From Saposhnikovia divaricata (lineage: Eukaryota; Streptophyta; Magnoliopsida; Apiales; Apiaceae): a DNA stretch of 64,000 nt. Made by a program: the position numbers and the translations under genes. The stretch lies in assembly GCA_036435485.1 (NCBI GenBank), contig CM071598.1:227184648-227248647 (forward strand). Direction: 5' to 3'. Shown here one piece after another: positions 13,006 through 26,012 of the stretch (position 1 is the stretch's first letter; every line of letters starts with the position of its first letter). Under the pieces are notes generated by a model. That model saw nothing but the letters and a program-made list of their open reading frames with translations. It had not been told where the DNA came from and did not search any database.

Positions 13006-16000
13006 ATCGAAACTCGATTTTCGGATAATCCTCAAAGTGGTTAGTACACGGGATATTGTTAAAAATGAAGTCGGACCATTTTAGGGATATTTTTACATAT
13101 TTTGTTCCTATTGGTTATTGGAATTCAACGAAATTTTATTTGACGCAATTCGGACCTGAATCGGAGCTGATATAGTCAAAACTCGGTTTTTGGATAATTC
13201 TCAAAGGGGTTAGTACACGGGATATTGTTAAAAATTGAGTCAGACCATTTTGTGGATATTTTTTCATATTTTGTTCCTACGGGTTATTGGAATTCAAAAA
13301 AAATTTATTTGACGTACTTCGGACCGGAATCGGAGATGATATGATCGAAACTCGGTTTTCGGAAAATTCTCAAAGGGGTTAGTACACGTGATATTGTTAA
13401 AAATCAAGTCGGACCATTTTGCTGATATTTTTACATATTTTGTTCTTATGGATTATTGAAATTCAACAAAATTTTATTTGACGCAGTTCGAACCTGAATC
13501 AAAGCTGATATGATCGAAACTCGGTTTTCGAATAATCCTCAAAGTGGTTAGTACACGGGATATTGTTAAAAATCGAGTCGGACTATTTTAGGGATATTTT
13601 TACATATTTTGTTCCTATGGGTTATTGGAATTCAACGAAATTTTACTTGACGTAGTTCAGACCGGAATCGAAGCTGGTATGATCGAAACTCGGTTTTCGG
13701 AAAATTCTCAAAAGGGTTAGTACACGGGATATTGTTAAAAATCAAGTCGGACCATTTTGTGGATATTTTTACATATTTTGTTCCTATGGGTTATTGAAAT
13801 TCAACAAAATTTTATTTGGCGTAGTTCGAACCTGAATCGGAGCTGATATGATCGAAACTCGATTTTCGGATAATCCTCAAAGTGGTTAGTACACGGGATA
13901 TTGTTAAAAATAAAGTCGGACCATTTTAGGGATGTTTTTACATATTTTGTTCCTATGGGTTATTGGAATTCAACGAAATTTTATTTGACGCAATTCGGAC
14001 CTTAATCGGAGCTGATATAGTCAAAACTCGGTTTTTGGATAATCCTCAAAGGGGTTAGTACACGGGATATTGTTAAAAATTGAGTCAGACCATTTTGTGG
14101 ATATTTTTACATATTTTGTTCCTATGGGTTATTGGAATTCAACAAAATTTTATTTGACGTAGTTCGGACCGGAATCGAAGCTGATATGATCGAAACTCGG
14201 TTTTCGGAAAATTCTCAAAGGGGTTAGTACACGGGATATTGTTGAAAATCAAGTCGGACCATTATGTGGATGTTTCTACATATTTTGTTCATATGGGTTA
14301 TTGAAATTCAAAAAAATTTTATTTGACGCAGTTCGAACCTGAATCAGAGCTGATATAATCGAAACTCGGTTTTCGAATAATCCTCAAAGTGGTTAGTACA
14401 CGGGATATTGTTAAAAATCGAGTCAGACCATTTTAGGGATATTTTTACATATTTTGTTCCTATGGGTTATTGAAATTCAACAAAATTTTATTTGGCGTAG
14501 TTCGAACCTGAATCGGAGCTGATATGATCGAAACTCGATTTTCGGATAATCCTCAAAGTCGTTAGTACACGGGATATTGTTAAAAATGAAGTCGCACCAT
14601 TTTAGGGATATTTTTAAATATTTTGTTCCTATGGGTTATTGGAATTCAACGAAGTTTTATTTGACGCAATTCGGACCTGAATCGGAACTGATATAGTCAA
14701 AACTCAGTTTTTGGATAATCCTCAAAGGGTTAGTACACGGGATATTGTTAAAAATTGAGTCAGACCATTTTGTGGATATTTTTACATATTTTGTTCCTAT
14801 GGGTTATTGGAATTCAACAAAATTTTATTTGACGTAGTTCGGACCGGAATCGGAGCTGATATGATCGAAACTCGGTTTTCGGAAAATTCTCAAAGGGGTT
14901 AGTACACGGGATATTGTTGAAAATCAAGACGGACCATTATGTGGATGTTTCTACATATTTTGTTCATATGGGTTATTGAAATTCAAAAAAAAATTATTTG
15001 ACGCAGTTCGAACCTGAATCAGAGCTGATATAATCGAAACTCGGTTTTCGAATAATCCTCAAAGTGGTTAGTACACGGGATATTGTTAAAAATCGAGTCA
15101 GACCATTTTAGGGATATTTTTACATATTTTGTTCCTATGGGTTATTGAAATTCAACAAAATTTTATTTGGCGTAGTTCGAACCTGAATCGGAGCTGATAT
15201 GATCGAAACTCGATTTTCGGATAATCCTCAAAGTGGTTAGTACACGGGATATTGTTAAAAATGAAGTCGAACCATTTTAGGGATATTTTTACATATTTTG
15301 TTCCTATGGGTTTTTGGAATTCAACGAAATTTTATTTGACGCAATTCGGACCTGAATCGGAGCTGATATAGTCAAAACTCGGTTTTTAGATAATCCTCAA
15401 AGGGGTTAGTACACGGAATATTGTTAAAAATCAAGTCGGACCATTTTGTGGATGTTTTTACATATTTTGTTCATATGGGTTATTGAAATTCAACAAAATT
15501 TTATTTGACGCAGTTCGAACCTGAATCAGAGCTGATATGATCGAAACTCGATTTTCGAATAATCCTCAAAGTGGTTAGTACACGGGATATTGTTAAAAAT
15601 CGAGTCAGACCATTTTAGGGATATTTTTACATATTTTGTTCCTATGGGTTATTGAAATTCAACAAAAAAAATTTTGGCGTAGTTCGAACGTGAATCGGAG
15701 CTGATATGATCGAAACTCGATTTTCGGATAATCCTCAAAGTGGTTAGTACACGGGATATTGTTAAAAATGAAGTCGGACCATTTTAGGGATATTTTTACA
15801 TATTTTGTTCCTATGGGTTATTGGAATTCAACGAAATTTTATTTGACGCAATTCGGACCTGAATCGGAACTGATATAGTCAAAACTCGGTTTTTAGATAA
15901 TCCTCAAAGGGTTAGTACACGGGATATTGTTAAAAATTGAGTCAGACCATTATGTGGATATTTTTACATATTTTGTTCCTATGGGTTATTGGAATTCAAC

Positions 16001-17680
16001 AAAATTTTATTTGACGTAGTTCGGACCGGAATCGGAGCTGATATGATGGAAACTCAGTTTTCGGAAAATTCTCAAAGGGGTTAGTTCACGGGATATTGTT
16101 GAAAATCAAGTCGGACCATTATGTGGATGTTTCTACATATTTTGTTCATATGGGTTATTGAAATTCAAAAAAATTTTATTTGACGTAGTTCGAACCTGAA
16201 TCAGAGCTGATATAATCGAAACTCGGTTTTCGAATAATCCTCAAAGTGGTTAGTACACGGGATATTGTTAAAAATCGAGTCAGACCATTTTAGGGATATT
16301 TTTACATATTTTGTTCCTATGGGTTATTGAAATTCAACAAAATTTTATTTGGCGTAGTTCGAACCTGAATCGGAGCTGATATGATCGAAACTCGATTTTC
16401 GGATAATCCTCAATGTGGTTAGTACACGGGATTTTGTTAAAAATGAAGTCGCACCATTTTAGGGATATTTTTAAATATTTTGTTCCTATGGGTTATTGGA
16501 ATTCAACGAAATTTTATTTGACGCAATTCGGACCTGAATCGGAACTGATATAGTCAAAACTCGGTTTTTGGATAATCCTCAAAGGGTTAGTACACGGGAT
16601 ATTGTTAAAAATTGAGTCAGACCATTTTGTGGATATTTTTACATATTTTGTTCCTATGGGTTATTGGAATTCAACAAAATTTTATTTGACGTAGTTCGGA
16701 CCGGAATCGGAGCTGATATGATCGAAACTCGGTTTTCGGAAAATTCTCAAAGGGGTTAGTACACGGGATATTGTTGAAAATCAAGTCGGACCATTATGTG
16801 GATGTTTCTACATATTTTGTTCATATGGGTTATTGAAATTCAAAAAAAATTTATTTGACGCAGTTCGAACCTGAATCAGAGCTGATATGATCGAAACTCG
16901 GTTTTCGAATAATCCTCAAAGTGGTTAGTACACGGGATATTGTTAAAAATCGAATCGGACCATTTTGTGGATATTTTTACATATTTTGTTCCTATGGGTT
17001 ATTGAAATTCAACAAAATTTTATTTGGCGTAGTTCGAACCTGAATCGGAGCTGATATGATCGAAACTCGATTTTCGGATAATCCTCAAAGTGGTTAGTAC
17101 ACGGGATATTGTTAAAAATGAAGTCGGACCATTTTAGGGATATTTTTACATATTTTGTTCCTATTGGTTATTGGAATTCAACGAAATTTTATTTGACACA
17201 ATTCGGACCTGAATCGGAGCTGATATAGTCAAAACTCGGTTTTTGGATAATCCTCAAAGGGGTTAGTACACGGGATATTGTTAAAAATTGAGTCAGACCA
17301 TTTTGTGGATATTTTTACATATTTTGTTCCTACGGGTTATTGGAATTCAAAAAAAATTTATTTGACGTAGTTCGGACCGGAATCGGAGATGATATGATCG
17401 AAACTCGGTTTTCGGAAAATTCTCAAAGGGGTTAGTACACGGGATATTGTTAAAAATCAAGTCGGACCATTTTGCTGATATTTTTACATATTTTGTTCTT
17501 ATGGGTTATTGAAATTCAACAAAATTTTATCTGACGCAGTTCGAACCTGAATCGGAGCTGATATGATCGTAACTCGGTTTTCGGATAATCCTCAAAGTGG
17601 TTAGTACACGGGATATTGTTAAAAATGAAGTCGGACCATTTTAGGGATATTTTTACATATTTTGTTCCTATGGGTTATTG
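12952..17680. repeat. 28-mer tandem duplication (4729 bp), copy 1
   Basis: Contents from 13006: c d e a' b c (d/d' fusion) f g c' d' f g c'' h g' c' d' f g c' d' f g c d e, ending in a hybrid monomer. Rare markers recur exactly 4729 bp later: tttttttcatatt (~13259), caagac (14925), gatgga (~16047), caatgtgg (16411), gacacaatt (17195) and atcgtaac (17566). I saw only two base differences from copy 2: cagttttt near 14704 and cagttttc near 16055. Both are changes private to this copy, since the third relative at 48-53 kb agrees with copy 2. Confidence 0.92.
14020..14188 (+). repeat. Fusion monomer marking a 3-monomer deletion (d to d')
   Basis: The 5' half is class d (tttttggataatcc, caaagggg) and the 3' half class d' (ttcaacaaaatttt, ggaatcgaagctgatatg). 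In every other 12-/16-mer the stretch d, e, a/c hybrid lies between these halves. Relative to the 46618-49319 copy, 506 bp (three monomers minus the 1-bp d' difference) is absent, which matches the offset step from 33612 to 34118. The same fusion is in copy 2 of the 28-mer at 18749-18917, so the deletion came before that duplication. Confidence 0.88.
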
Positions 17681-17734
17681 AAATTCAACAAAATTTTATT
17701 TGGCGTAGTTCGAACCTGAATCGGAGCTGATATG
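17566..17734 (+). repeat. Hybrid monomer at the 28-mer duplication joint
   Basis: It begins atcgtaactcggttttcggataatcc with gaagtcgg (class a) and ends gaaattcaaca...ttggcgtag (class g). Class a and g are identical from accatttt to gggttattg, about 45 bp (roughly 17636-17680), so the exchange must lie there. The equivalent monomer at the end of copy 2 (22295) instead continues with an a-type 3' half (ggaattcaacg, gttcagacc) into the 3-mer block. This identifies 17566 as the internal joint. Confidence 0.85.
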
Positions 17735-20700
17735 ATCGAAACTCGATTTTCGGATAATCCTCAAAGTGGTTAGTACACGGGATATTGTTAAAAATGAAGT
17801 CGGACCATTTTAGGGATATTTTTACATATTTTGTTCCTATTGGTTATTGGAATTCAACGAAATTTTATTTGACGCAATTCGGACCTGAATCGGAGCTGAT
17901 ATAGTCAAAACTCGGTTTTTGGATAATTCTCAAAGGGGTTAGTACACGGGATATTGTTAAAAATTGAGTCAGACCATTTTGTGGATATTTTTTCATATTT
18001 TGTTCCTACGGGTTATTGGAATTCAAAAAAAATTTATTTGACGTACTTCGGACCGGAATCGGAGATGATATGATCGAAACTCGGTTTTCGGAAAATTCTC
18101 AAAGGGGTTAGTACACGTGATATTGTTAAAAATCAAGTCGGACCATTTTGCTGATATTTTTACATATTTTGTTCTTATGGATTATTGAAATTCAACAAAA
18201 TTTTATTTGACGCAGTTCGAACCTGAATCAAAGCTGATATGATCGAAACTCGGTTTTCGAATAATCCTCAAAGTGGTTAGTACACGGGATATTGTTAAAA
18301 ATCGAGTCGGACTATTTTAGGGATATTTTTACATATTTTGTTCCTATGGGTTATTGGAATTCAACGAAATTTTACTTGACGTAGTTCAGACCGGAATCGA
18401 AGCTGGTATGATCGAAACTCGGTTTTCGGAAAATTCTCAAAAGGGTTAGTACACGGGATATTGTTAAAAATCAAGTCGGACCATTTTGTGGATATTTTTA
18501 CATATTTTGTTCCTATGGGTTATTGAAATTCAACAAAATTTTATTTGGCGTAGTTCGAACCTGAATCGGAGCTGATATGATCGAAACTCGATTTTCGGAT
18601 AATCCTCAAAGTGGTTAGTACACGGGATATTGTTAAAAATAAAGTCGGACCATTTTAGGGATGTTTTTACATATTTTGTTCCTATGGGTTATTGGAATTC
18701 AACGAAATTTTATTTGACGCAATTCGGACCTTAATCGGAGCTGATATAGTCAAAACTCGGTTTTTGGATAATCCTCAAAGGGGTTAGTACACGGGATATT
18801 GTTAAAAATTGAGTCAGACCATTTTGTGGATATTTTTACATATTTTGTTCCTATGGGTTATTGGAATTCAACAAAATTTTATTTGACGTAGTTCGGACCG
18901 GAATCGAAGCTGATATGATCGAAACTCGGTTTTCGGAAAATTCTCAAAGGGGTTAGTACACGGGATATTGTTGAAAATCAAGTCGGACCATTATGTGGAT
19001 GTTTCTACATATTTTGTTCATATGGGTTATTGAAATTCAAAAAAATTTTATTTGACGCAGTTCGAACCTGAATCAGAGCTGATATAATCGAAACTCGGTT
19101 TTCGAATAATCCTCAAAGTGGTTAGTACACGGGATATTGTTAAAAATCGAGTCAGACCATTTTAGGGATATTTTTACATATTTTGTTCCTATGGGTTATT
19201 GAAATTCAACAAAATTTTATTTGGCGTAGTTCGAACCTGAATCGGAGCTGATATGATCGAAACTCGATTTTCGGATAATCCTCAAAGTCGTTAGTACACG
19301 GGATATTGTTAAAAATGAAGTCGCACCATTTTAGGGATATTTTTAAATATTTTGTTCCTATGGGTTATTGGAATTCAACGAAGTTTTATTTGACGCAATT
19401 CGGACCTGAATCGGAACTGATATAGTCAAAACTCGGTTTTTGGATAATCCTCAAAGGGTTAGTACACGGGATATTGTTAAAAATTGAGTCAGACCATTTT
19501 GTGGATATTTTTACATATTTTGTTCCTATGGGTTATTGGAATTCAACAAAATTTTATTTGACGTAGTTCGGACCGGAATCGGAGCTGATATGATCGAAAC
19601 TCGGTTTTCGGAAAATTCTCAAAGGGGTTAGTACACGGGATATTGTTGAAAATCAAGACGGACCATTATGTGGATGTTTCTACATATTTTGTTCATATGG
19701 GTTATTGAAATTCAAAAAAAAATTATTTGACGCAGTTCGAACCTGAATCAGAGCTGATATAATCGAAACTCGGTTTTCGAATAATCCTCAAAGTGGTTAG
19801 TACACGGGATATTGTTAAAAATCGAGTCAGACCATTTTAGGGATATTTTTACATATTTTGTTCCTATGGGTTATTGAAATTCAACAAAATTTTATTTGGC
19901 GTAGTTCGAACCTGAATCGGAGCTGATATGATCGAAACTCGATTTTCGGATAATCCTCAAAGTGGTTAGTACACGGGATATTGTTAAAAATGAAGTCGAA
20001 CCATTTTAGGGATATTTTTACATATTTTGTTCCTATGGGTTTTTGGAATTCAACGAAATTTTATTTGACGCAATTCGGACCTGAATCGGAGCTGATATAG
20101 TCAAAACTCGGTTTTTAGATAATCCTCAAAGGGGTTAGTACACGGAATATTGTTAAAAATCAAGTCGGACCATTTTGTGGATGTTTTTACATATTTTGTT
20201 CATATGGGTTATTGAAATTCAACAAAATTTTATTTGACGCAGTTCGAACCTGAATCAGAGCTGATATGATCGAAACTCGATTTTCGAATAATCCTCAAAG
20301 TGGTTAGTACACGGGATATTGTTAAAAATCGAGTCAGACCATTTTAGGGATATTTTTACATATTTTGTTCCTATGGGTTATTGAAATTCAACAAAAAAAA
20401 TTTTGGCGTAGTTCGAACGTGAATCGGAGCTGATATGATCGAAACTCGATTTTCGGATAATCCTCAAAGTGGTTAGTACACGGGATATTGTTAAAAATGA
20501 AGTCGGACCATTTTAGGGATATTTTTACATATTTTGTTCCTATGGGTTATTGGAATTCAACGAAATTTTATTTGACGCAATTCGGACCTGAATCGGAACT
20601 GATATAGTCAAAACTCGGTTTTTAGATAATCCTCAAAGGGTTAGTACACGGGATATTGTTAAAAATTGAGTCAGACCATTATGTGGATATTTTTACATAT

Positions 20701-22404
20701 TTTGTTCCTATGGGTTATTGGAATTCAACAAAATTTTATTTGACGTAGTTCGGACCGGAATCGGAGCTGATATGATGGAAACTCGGTTTTCGGAAAATTC
20801 TCAAAGGGGTTAGTTCACGGGATATTGTTGAAAATCAAGTCGGACCATTATGTGGATGTTTCTACATATTTTGTTCATATGGGTTATTGAAATTCAAAAA
20901 AATTTTATTTGACGTAGTTCGAACCTGAATCAGAGCTGATATAATCGAAACTCGGTTTTCGAATAATCCTCAAAGTGGTTAGTACACGGGATATTGTTAA
21001 AAATCGAGTCAGACCATTTTAGGGATATTTTTACATATTTTGTTCCTATGGGTTATTGAAATTCAACAAAATTTTATTTGGCGTAGTTCGAACCTGAATC
21101 GGAGCTGATATGATCGAAACTCGATTTTCGGATAATCCTCAATGTGGTTAGTACACGGGATTTTGTTAAAAATGAAGTCGCACCATTTTAGGGATATTTT
21201 TAAATATTTTGTTCCTATGGGTTATTGGAATTCAACGAAATTTTATTTGACGCAATTCGGACCTGAATCGGAACTGATATAGTCAAAACTCGGTTTTTGG
21301 ATAATCCTCAAAGGGTTAGTACACGGGATATTGTTAAAAATTGAGTCAGACCATTTTGTGGATATTTTTACATATTTTGTTCCTATGGGTTATTGGAATT
21401 CAACAAAATTTTATTTGACGTAGTTCGGACCGGAATCGGAGCTGATATGATCGAAACTCGGTTTTCGGAAAATTCTCAAAGGGGTTAGTACACGGGATAT
21501 TGTTGAAAATCAAGTCGGACCATTATGTGGATGTTTCTACATATTTTGTTCATATGGGTTATTGAAATTCAAAAAAAATTTATTTGACGCAGTTCGAACC
21601 TGAATCAGAGCTGATATGATCGAAACTCGGTTTTCGAATAATCCTCAAAGTGGTTAGTACACGGGATATTGTTAAAAATCGAATCGGACCATTTTGTGGA
21701 TATTTTTACATATTTTGTTCCTATGGGTTATTGAAATTCAACAAAATTTTATTTGGCGTAGTTCGAACCTGAATCGGAGCTGATATGATCGAAACTCGAT
21801 TTTCGGATAATCCTCAAAGTGGTTAGTACACGGGATATTGTTAAAAATGAAGTCGGACCATTTTAGGGATATTTTTACATATTTTGTTCCTATTGGTTAT
21901 TGGAATTCAACGAAATTTTATTTGACACAATTCGGACCTGAATCGGAGCTGATATAGTCAAAACTCGGTTTTTGGATAATCCTCAAAGGGGTTAGTACAC
22001 GGGATATTGTTAAAAATTGAGTCAGACCATTTTGTGGATATTTTTACATATTTTGTTCCTACGGGTTATTGGAATTCAAAAAAAATTTATTTGACGTAGT
22101 TCGGACCGGAATCGGAGATGATATGATCGAAACTCGGTTTTCGGAAAATTCTCAAAGGGGTTAGTACACGGGATATTGTTAAAAATCAAGTCGGACCATT
22201 TTGCTGATATTTTTACATATTTTGTTCTTATGGGTTATTGAAATTCAACAAAATTTTATCTGACGCAGTTCGAACCTGAATCGGAGCTGATATGATCGTA
22301 ACTCGGTTTTCGGATAATCCTCAAAGTGGTTAGTACACGGGATATTGTTAAAAATGAAGTCGGACCATTTTAGGGATATTTTTACATATTTTGTTCCTAT
22401 GGGT
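17681..22404. repeat. 28-mer tandem duplication, copy 2
   Basis: Repeats copy 1 with all its private variants, including the d/d' fusion at 18749-18917, caagac at 19654, the A/T-shift g' monomer, caatgtgg at 21140, gacacaatt and atcgtaac at 22295. Homology to copy 1 stops at 22405-22410, where gggtaattgg replaces gggttattga and the array passes into the second 3-mer block. Near-identity over 4.7 kb makes this among the youngest events in the window, or a place where assembly copy number could be wrong. Confidence 0.9.
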
Positions 22405-25400
22405 AATTGGAATTCAACGAAATTTTACTTGACGCAGTTCAGACCGGAATCGAAGCTGGTATGATCGAAACTCGGTTTTCGGAAAATTCTCAAAGGGGTT
22501 AGTACACCGGATATTGTTAAAAATCAAGTCGGACCATTTTGTGGATATTTTTACATATTTTGTTCCTATGGGTTATTGGAATTCAACGAAATTTTATTTG
22601 ACGCAGTTCGGACCGGAATCGGAGCTGATATGATCGAAACTCGGTTTTCGGAAAATTCTCAAAGGGGTTAGTACACGGGATATTGTTAAAAATCAAGTCG
22701 TACCATTTTACTGATATTTTTACATATTTTGTTCTTATGGGTTATTGAAATTCAACAAAATTTTATCTGACGCAGTTCGAACCTGAATCAGAACTGATAT
22801 GATCGAAACTCAGTTTTCGGATAATCCTCAAAGTGGTTAGTACACGGGATATTGTTAAAAATGAAGTCGGACCATTTTAGGGATATTTTTACATATTTTG
22901 TTCCTATGGGTTATTGGAATTCAACGAAATTTTATTTGACGCAGTTCAGACCGGAATCGAAGCTGGTATGATCGAAACTCGGTTTTCGGAAAATTCTCAA
23001 AGGGGTTAGTACACCGGATATTGTTAAAAATCAAGTCGGACCATTTTGTGGATATTTTTACATATTTTGTTCCTATGGGTTATTGGAATTCAACGAAATT
23101 TTATTTGACGCAGTTCGGACCGGAATCGGAGCTGATATGATCGAAACTCGGTTTTCGGAAAATTCTCAAAGGGGTTAGTACACGGGATATTGTTAAAAAT
23201 CAAGTCGTACCATTTTACTGATATTTTTACATATTTTGTTCTTATGGGTTATTGAAATTCAACAAAATTTTATCTGACGCAGTTCGAACCTGAATCAGAG
23301 CTGATATGATCGAAACTCGGTTTTCGGATAATCCTCAAAGTGGTTAGTACACGGGATATTGTTAAAAATGAAGTCGGGCCATTTTAGGGATATTTTTACA
23401 TATTTTGTTCCTATGGGTTATTGGAATTCAACGAAATTTTACTTGACGCAGTTCAGACCGGAATCGAAGCTGGTATGATCGAAACTCGGTTTTCGGAAAA
23501 TTCTCAAAGGGGTTAGTACACCGGATATTGTTAAAAATCAAGTCGGACCATTTTGTGGATATTTTTACATATTTTGTTCCTATGGGTTATTGGAATTCAA
23601 CGAAATTTTATTTGACGCAGTTCGGACCGGAATCGGAGCTGATATGACCGAAACTCGGTTTTCGGAAAATTCTCAAAGGGGTTAGTACACGGGATATTGT
23701 TAAAAATCAAGTCGGACCATTTTACTGATATTTTTACATATTTTGTTCTTATGGGTTATTGAAATTCAACAAAATTTTATCTGACGCAGTTCGAACCTGA
23801 ATCAGAACTGATATGATCGAAACTCAGTTTTCGGATAATCCTCAAAGTGGTTAGTACACGGGATATTGTTAAAAATAAAGTCGGACCATTTTAGGGATAT
23901 TTTTACATATTTTGTTCCTATGGGTTATTGGAATTCAACGAAATTTTATTTGACGCAGTTCAGACCGGAATCGAAGCTGGTATGATCGAAACTCGATTTT
24001 CGGAAAATTCTCAAAAGGGTTAGTACACGGGATATTGTTAAAAATCAAGTCGGACCATTTTATGGATATTTTTACATATTTTGTTCCTATGGGTTATTGG
24101 AATTCAACGAAATTTTATTTGACGCAGTTCGGACCGGAATCGGAGCTGATATGATCGAAACTCGGTTTTCGGAAAATTCTCAAAGGGGTTAGTACACGGG
24201 ATATTGTTAAAAATCAAGTCGGACCATTTTGCTGATATTTTTACATATTTTGTTCTTATGGGTTATTGAAATTCAACAAAATTTTATCTGACGCAGTTCG
24301 AACCTGAATCAGAGCTGATATGATCGAAACTCGGTTTTCGGATAATCCTCAAAGTGGTTAGTACACGGGATATTGTTAAAAATGAAGTCGGACTATTTTA
24401 GGGATATTTTTACATATTTTGTTCCTATGGGTAATTGGAATTCAACGAAATTTTACTTGACGCAGTTCAGACCGGAAACGAAGCTGGTATGATCGAAACT
24501 CGGTTTTCGGAAAATTCTCAAAGGGGTTAGTACACCGGATATTGTTAAAAATCAAGTCGGACCATTTTGTGGATATTTTTACATATTTTGTTCCTATGGG
24601 TTATTGGAATTCAACGAAATTTTATTTGACGCAGTTCGGACCGGAATCGGAGCTGATATGATCGAAACTCGGTTTTCGGAAAATTCTCAAAGGGGTTAGT
24701 ACACGGGATATTGTTAAAAATCAAGTCGGACCATTTTACTGATATTTTTACATATTTTGTTCTTATGGGTTATTGAAATTCAACAAAATTTTATCTGACG
24801 CAGTTCGAACCTGAATCAGAACTGATATGATCGAAACTCAGTTTTCGGATAATCCTCAAAGTGGTTAGTACACGGGATATTGTTAAAAATGAAGTCGGAC
24901 CATTTTAGGGATATTTTTACATATTTTGTTCCTATGGGTTATTGGAATTCAACGAAATTTTATTTGACGCAGTTCAGACCGGAATCGAAGCTGGTATGAT
25001 CGAAACTCGGTTTTCGGAAAATTCTCAAAAGGGTTAGTACACGGGATATTGTTAAAAATCAAGTTGGACCATTTTATGGATATTTTTACATATTTTGTTC
25101 TTATGGGTTATTGAAATTCAACAAAATTTTATCTGACGCAGTTCGAACCTGAATCAGAGCTGATATGATCGAAACTCGGTTTTCGGATAATCCTCAAAGT
25201 GGTTAGTACACGGGATATTGTTAAAAATGAAGTCGGGCCATTTTAGGGATATTTTTACATATTTTGTTCCTATGGGTTATTGGAATTCAACGAAATTTTA
25301 CTTGACGCAGTTCAGACCGGAATCGAAGCTGGTATGATCGAAACTCGGTTTTCGGATAATCCTCAAAGTGGTTAGTACACGGGATATTGTTAAAAATGAA

Positions 25401-26012
25401 GTCGGACCATTTTAGGGATATTTTTACATATTTTGTTCCTATGGGTTATTGGAATTCAACGAAATTTTATTTGACGCAGTTCAGACCGGAATCGAAGCTG
25501 GTATGATCGAAACTCGGTTTTCGGAAAATTCTCAAAAGGGTTAGTACACGGGATATTGTTAAAAATCAAGTCGGGCCATTTTGTGGATATTTTTACATAT
25601 TTTGTTCCTATGGGTTATTGGAATTCAACGAAATTTTATTTGACGCAGTTCGGACCGGAATCGGAGCTGATATGATCGAAACTCGGTTTTCGGAAAATTC
25701 TCAAAGGGGATAGTACACGGGTTATTGTTAAAAATCAAGTCGGACCATTTTGCTGATATTTTTACATATTTTGTTCATATGGGTTATTGAAATTCAACAA
25801 AATTTTATCTGACGCAGTTCGAACCTGAATCAGAGCTCATATGATCGAAACTAGGTTTTCGGATAATCCTCAAAGTGGTTAGTACACGGGATATTTTTAA
25901 AAATGAAGTCGGACCATTTTAGGGATATTTTTACATATTTTGTTCCTATGGGTTATTGGAATTCAACGAAATTTTACTTGACGCAGTTCAGACCGGAATC
26001 GGAGCTGGTATG
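22295..26012. repeat. 3-mer HOR block II (507-bp unit, 22 monomers)
   Basis: Twenty-two monomers cycle as a, b-like, e, with no indel (22x169=3718). The acaccgg marker falls at 22504, 23011, 23518 and 24532. Some triplets alternate at the 6-mer level: cagaactgatatg followed by actcagttttcgg marks monomers 22802, 23816 and 24830, spaced 1014 bp apart. A hybrid and an a-a doublet near 25.0-25.5 kb break the cycle. The left end overlaps the last monomer of the 28-mer copy, which doubles as a class a monomer. Confidence 0.92.
24999..25505. repeat. Hybrid b/e monomer followed by an a-a doublet
   Basis: Monomer 24999 starts as the b-like class (caaaaggg, ttttatggat) but ends as e (cttatggg, tatctgacgcag, cagagctg), so one step of the 3-mer cycle is skipped. 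Two consecutive class a monomers follow (25168 and 25337, both ggataatcc...caaagtgg). The net register is kept. The pattern fits unequal exchange between neighbouring triplets displaced by one monomer. Confidence 0.85.
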
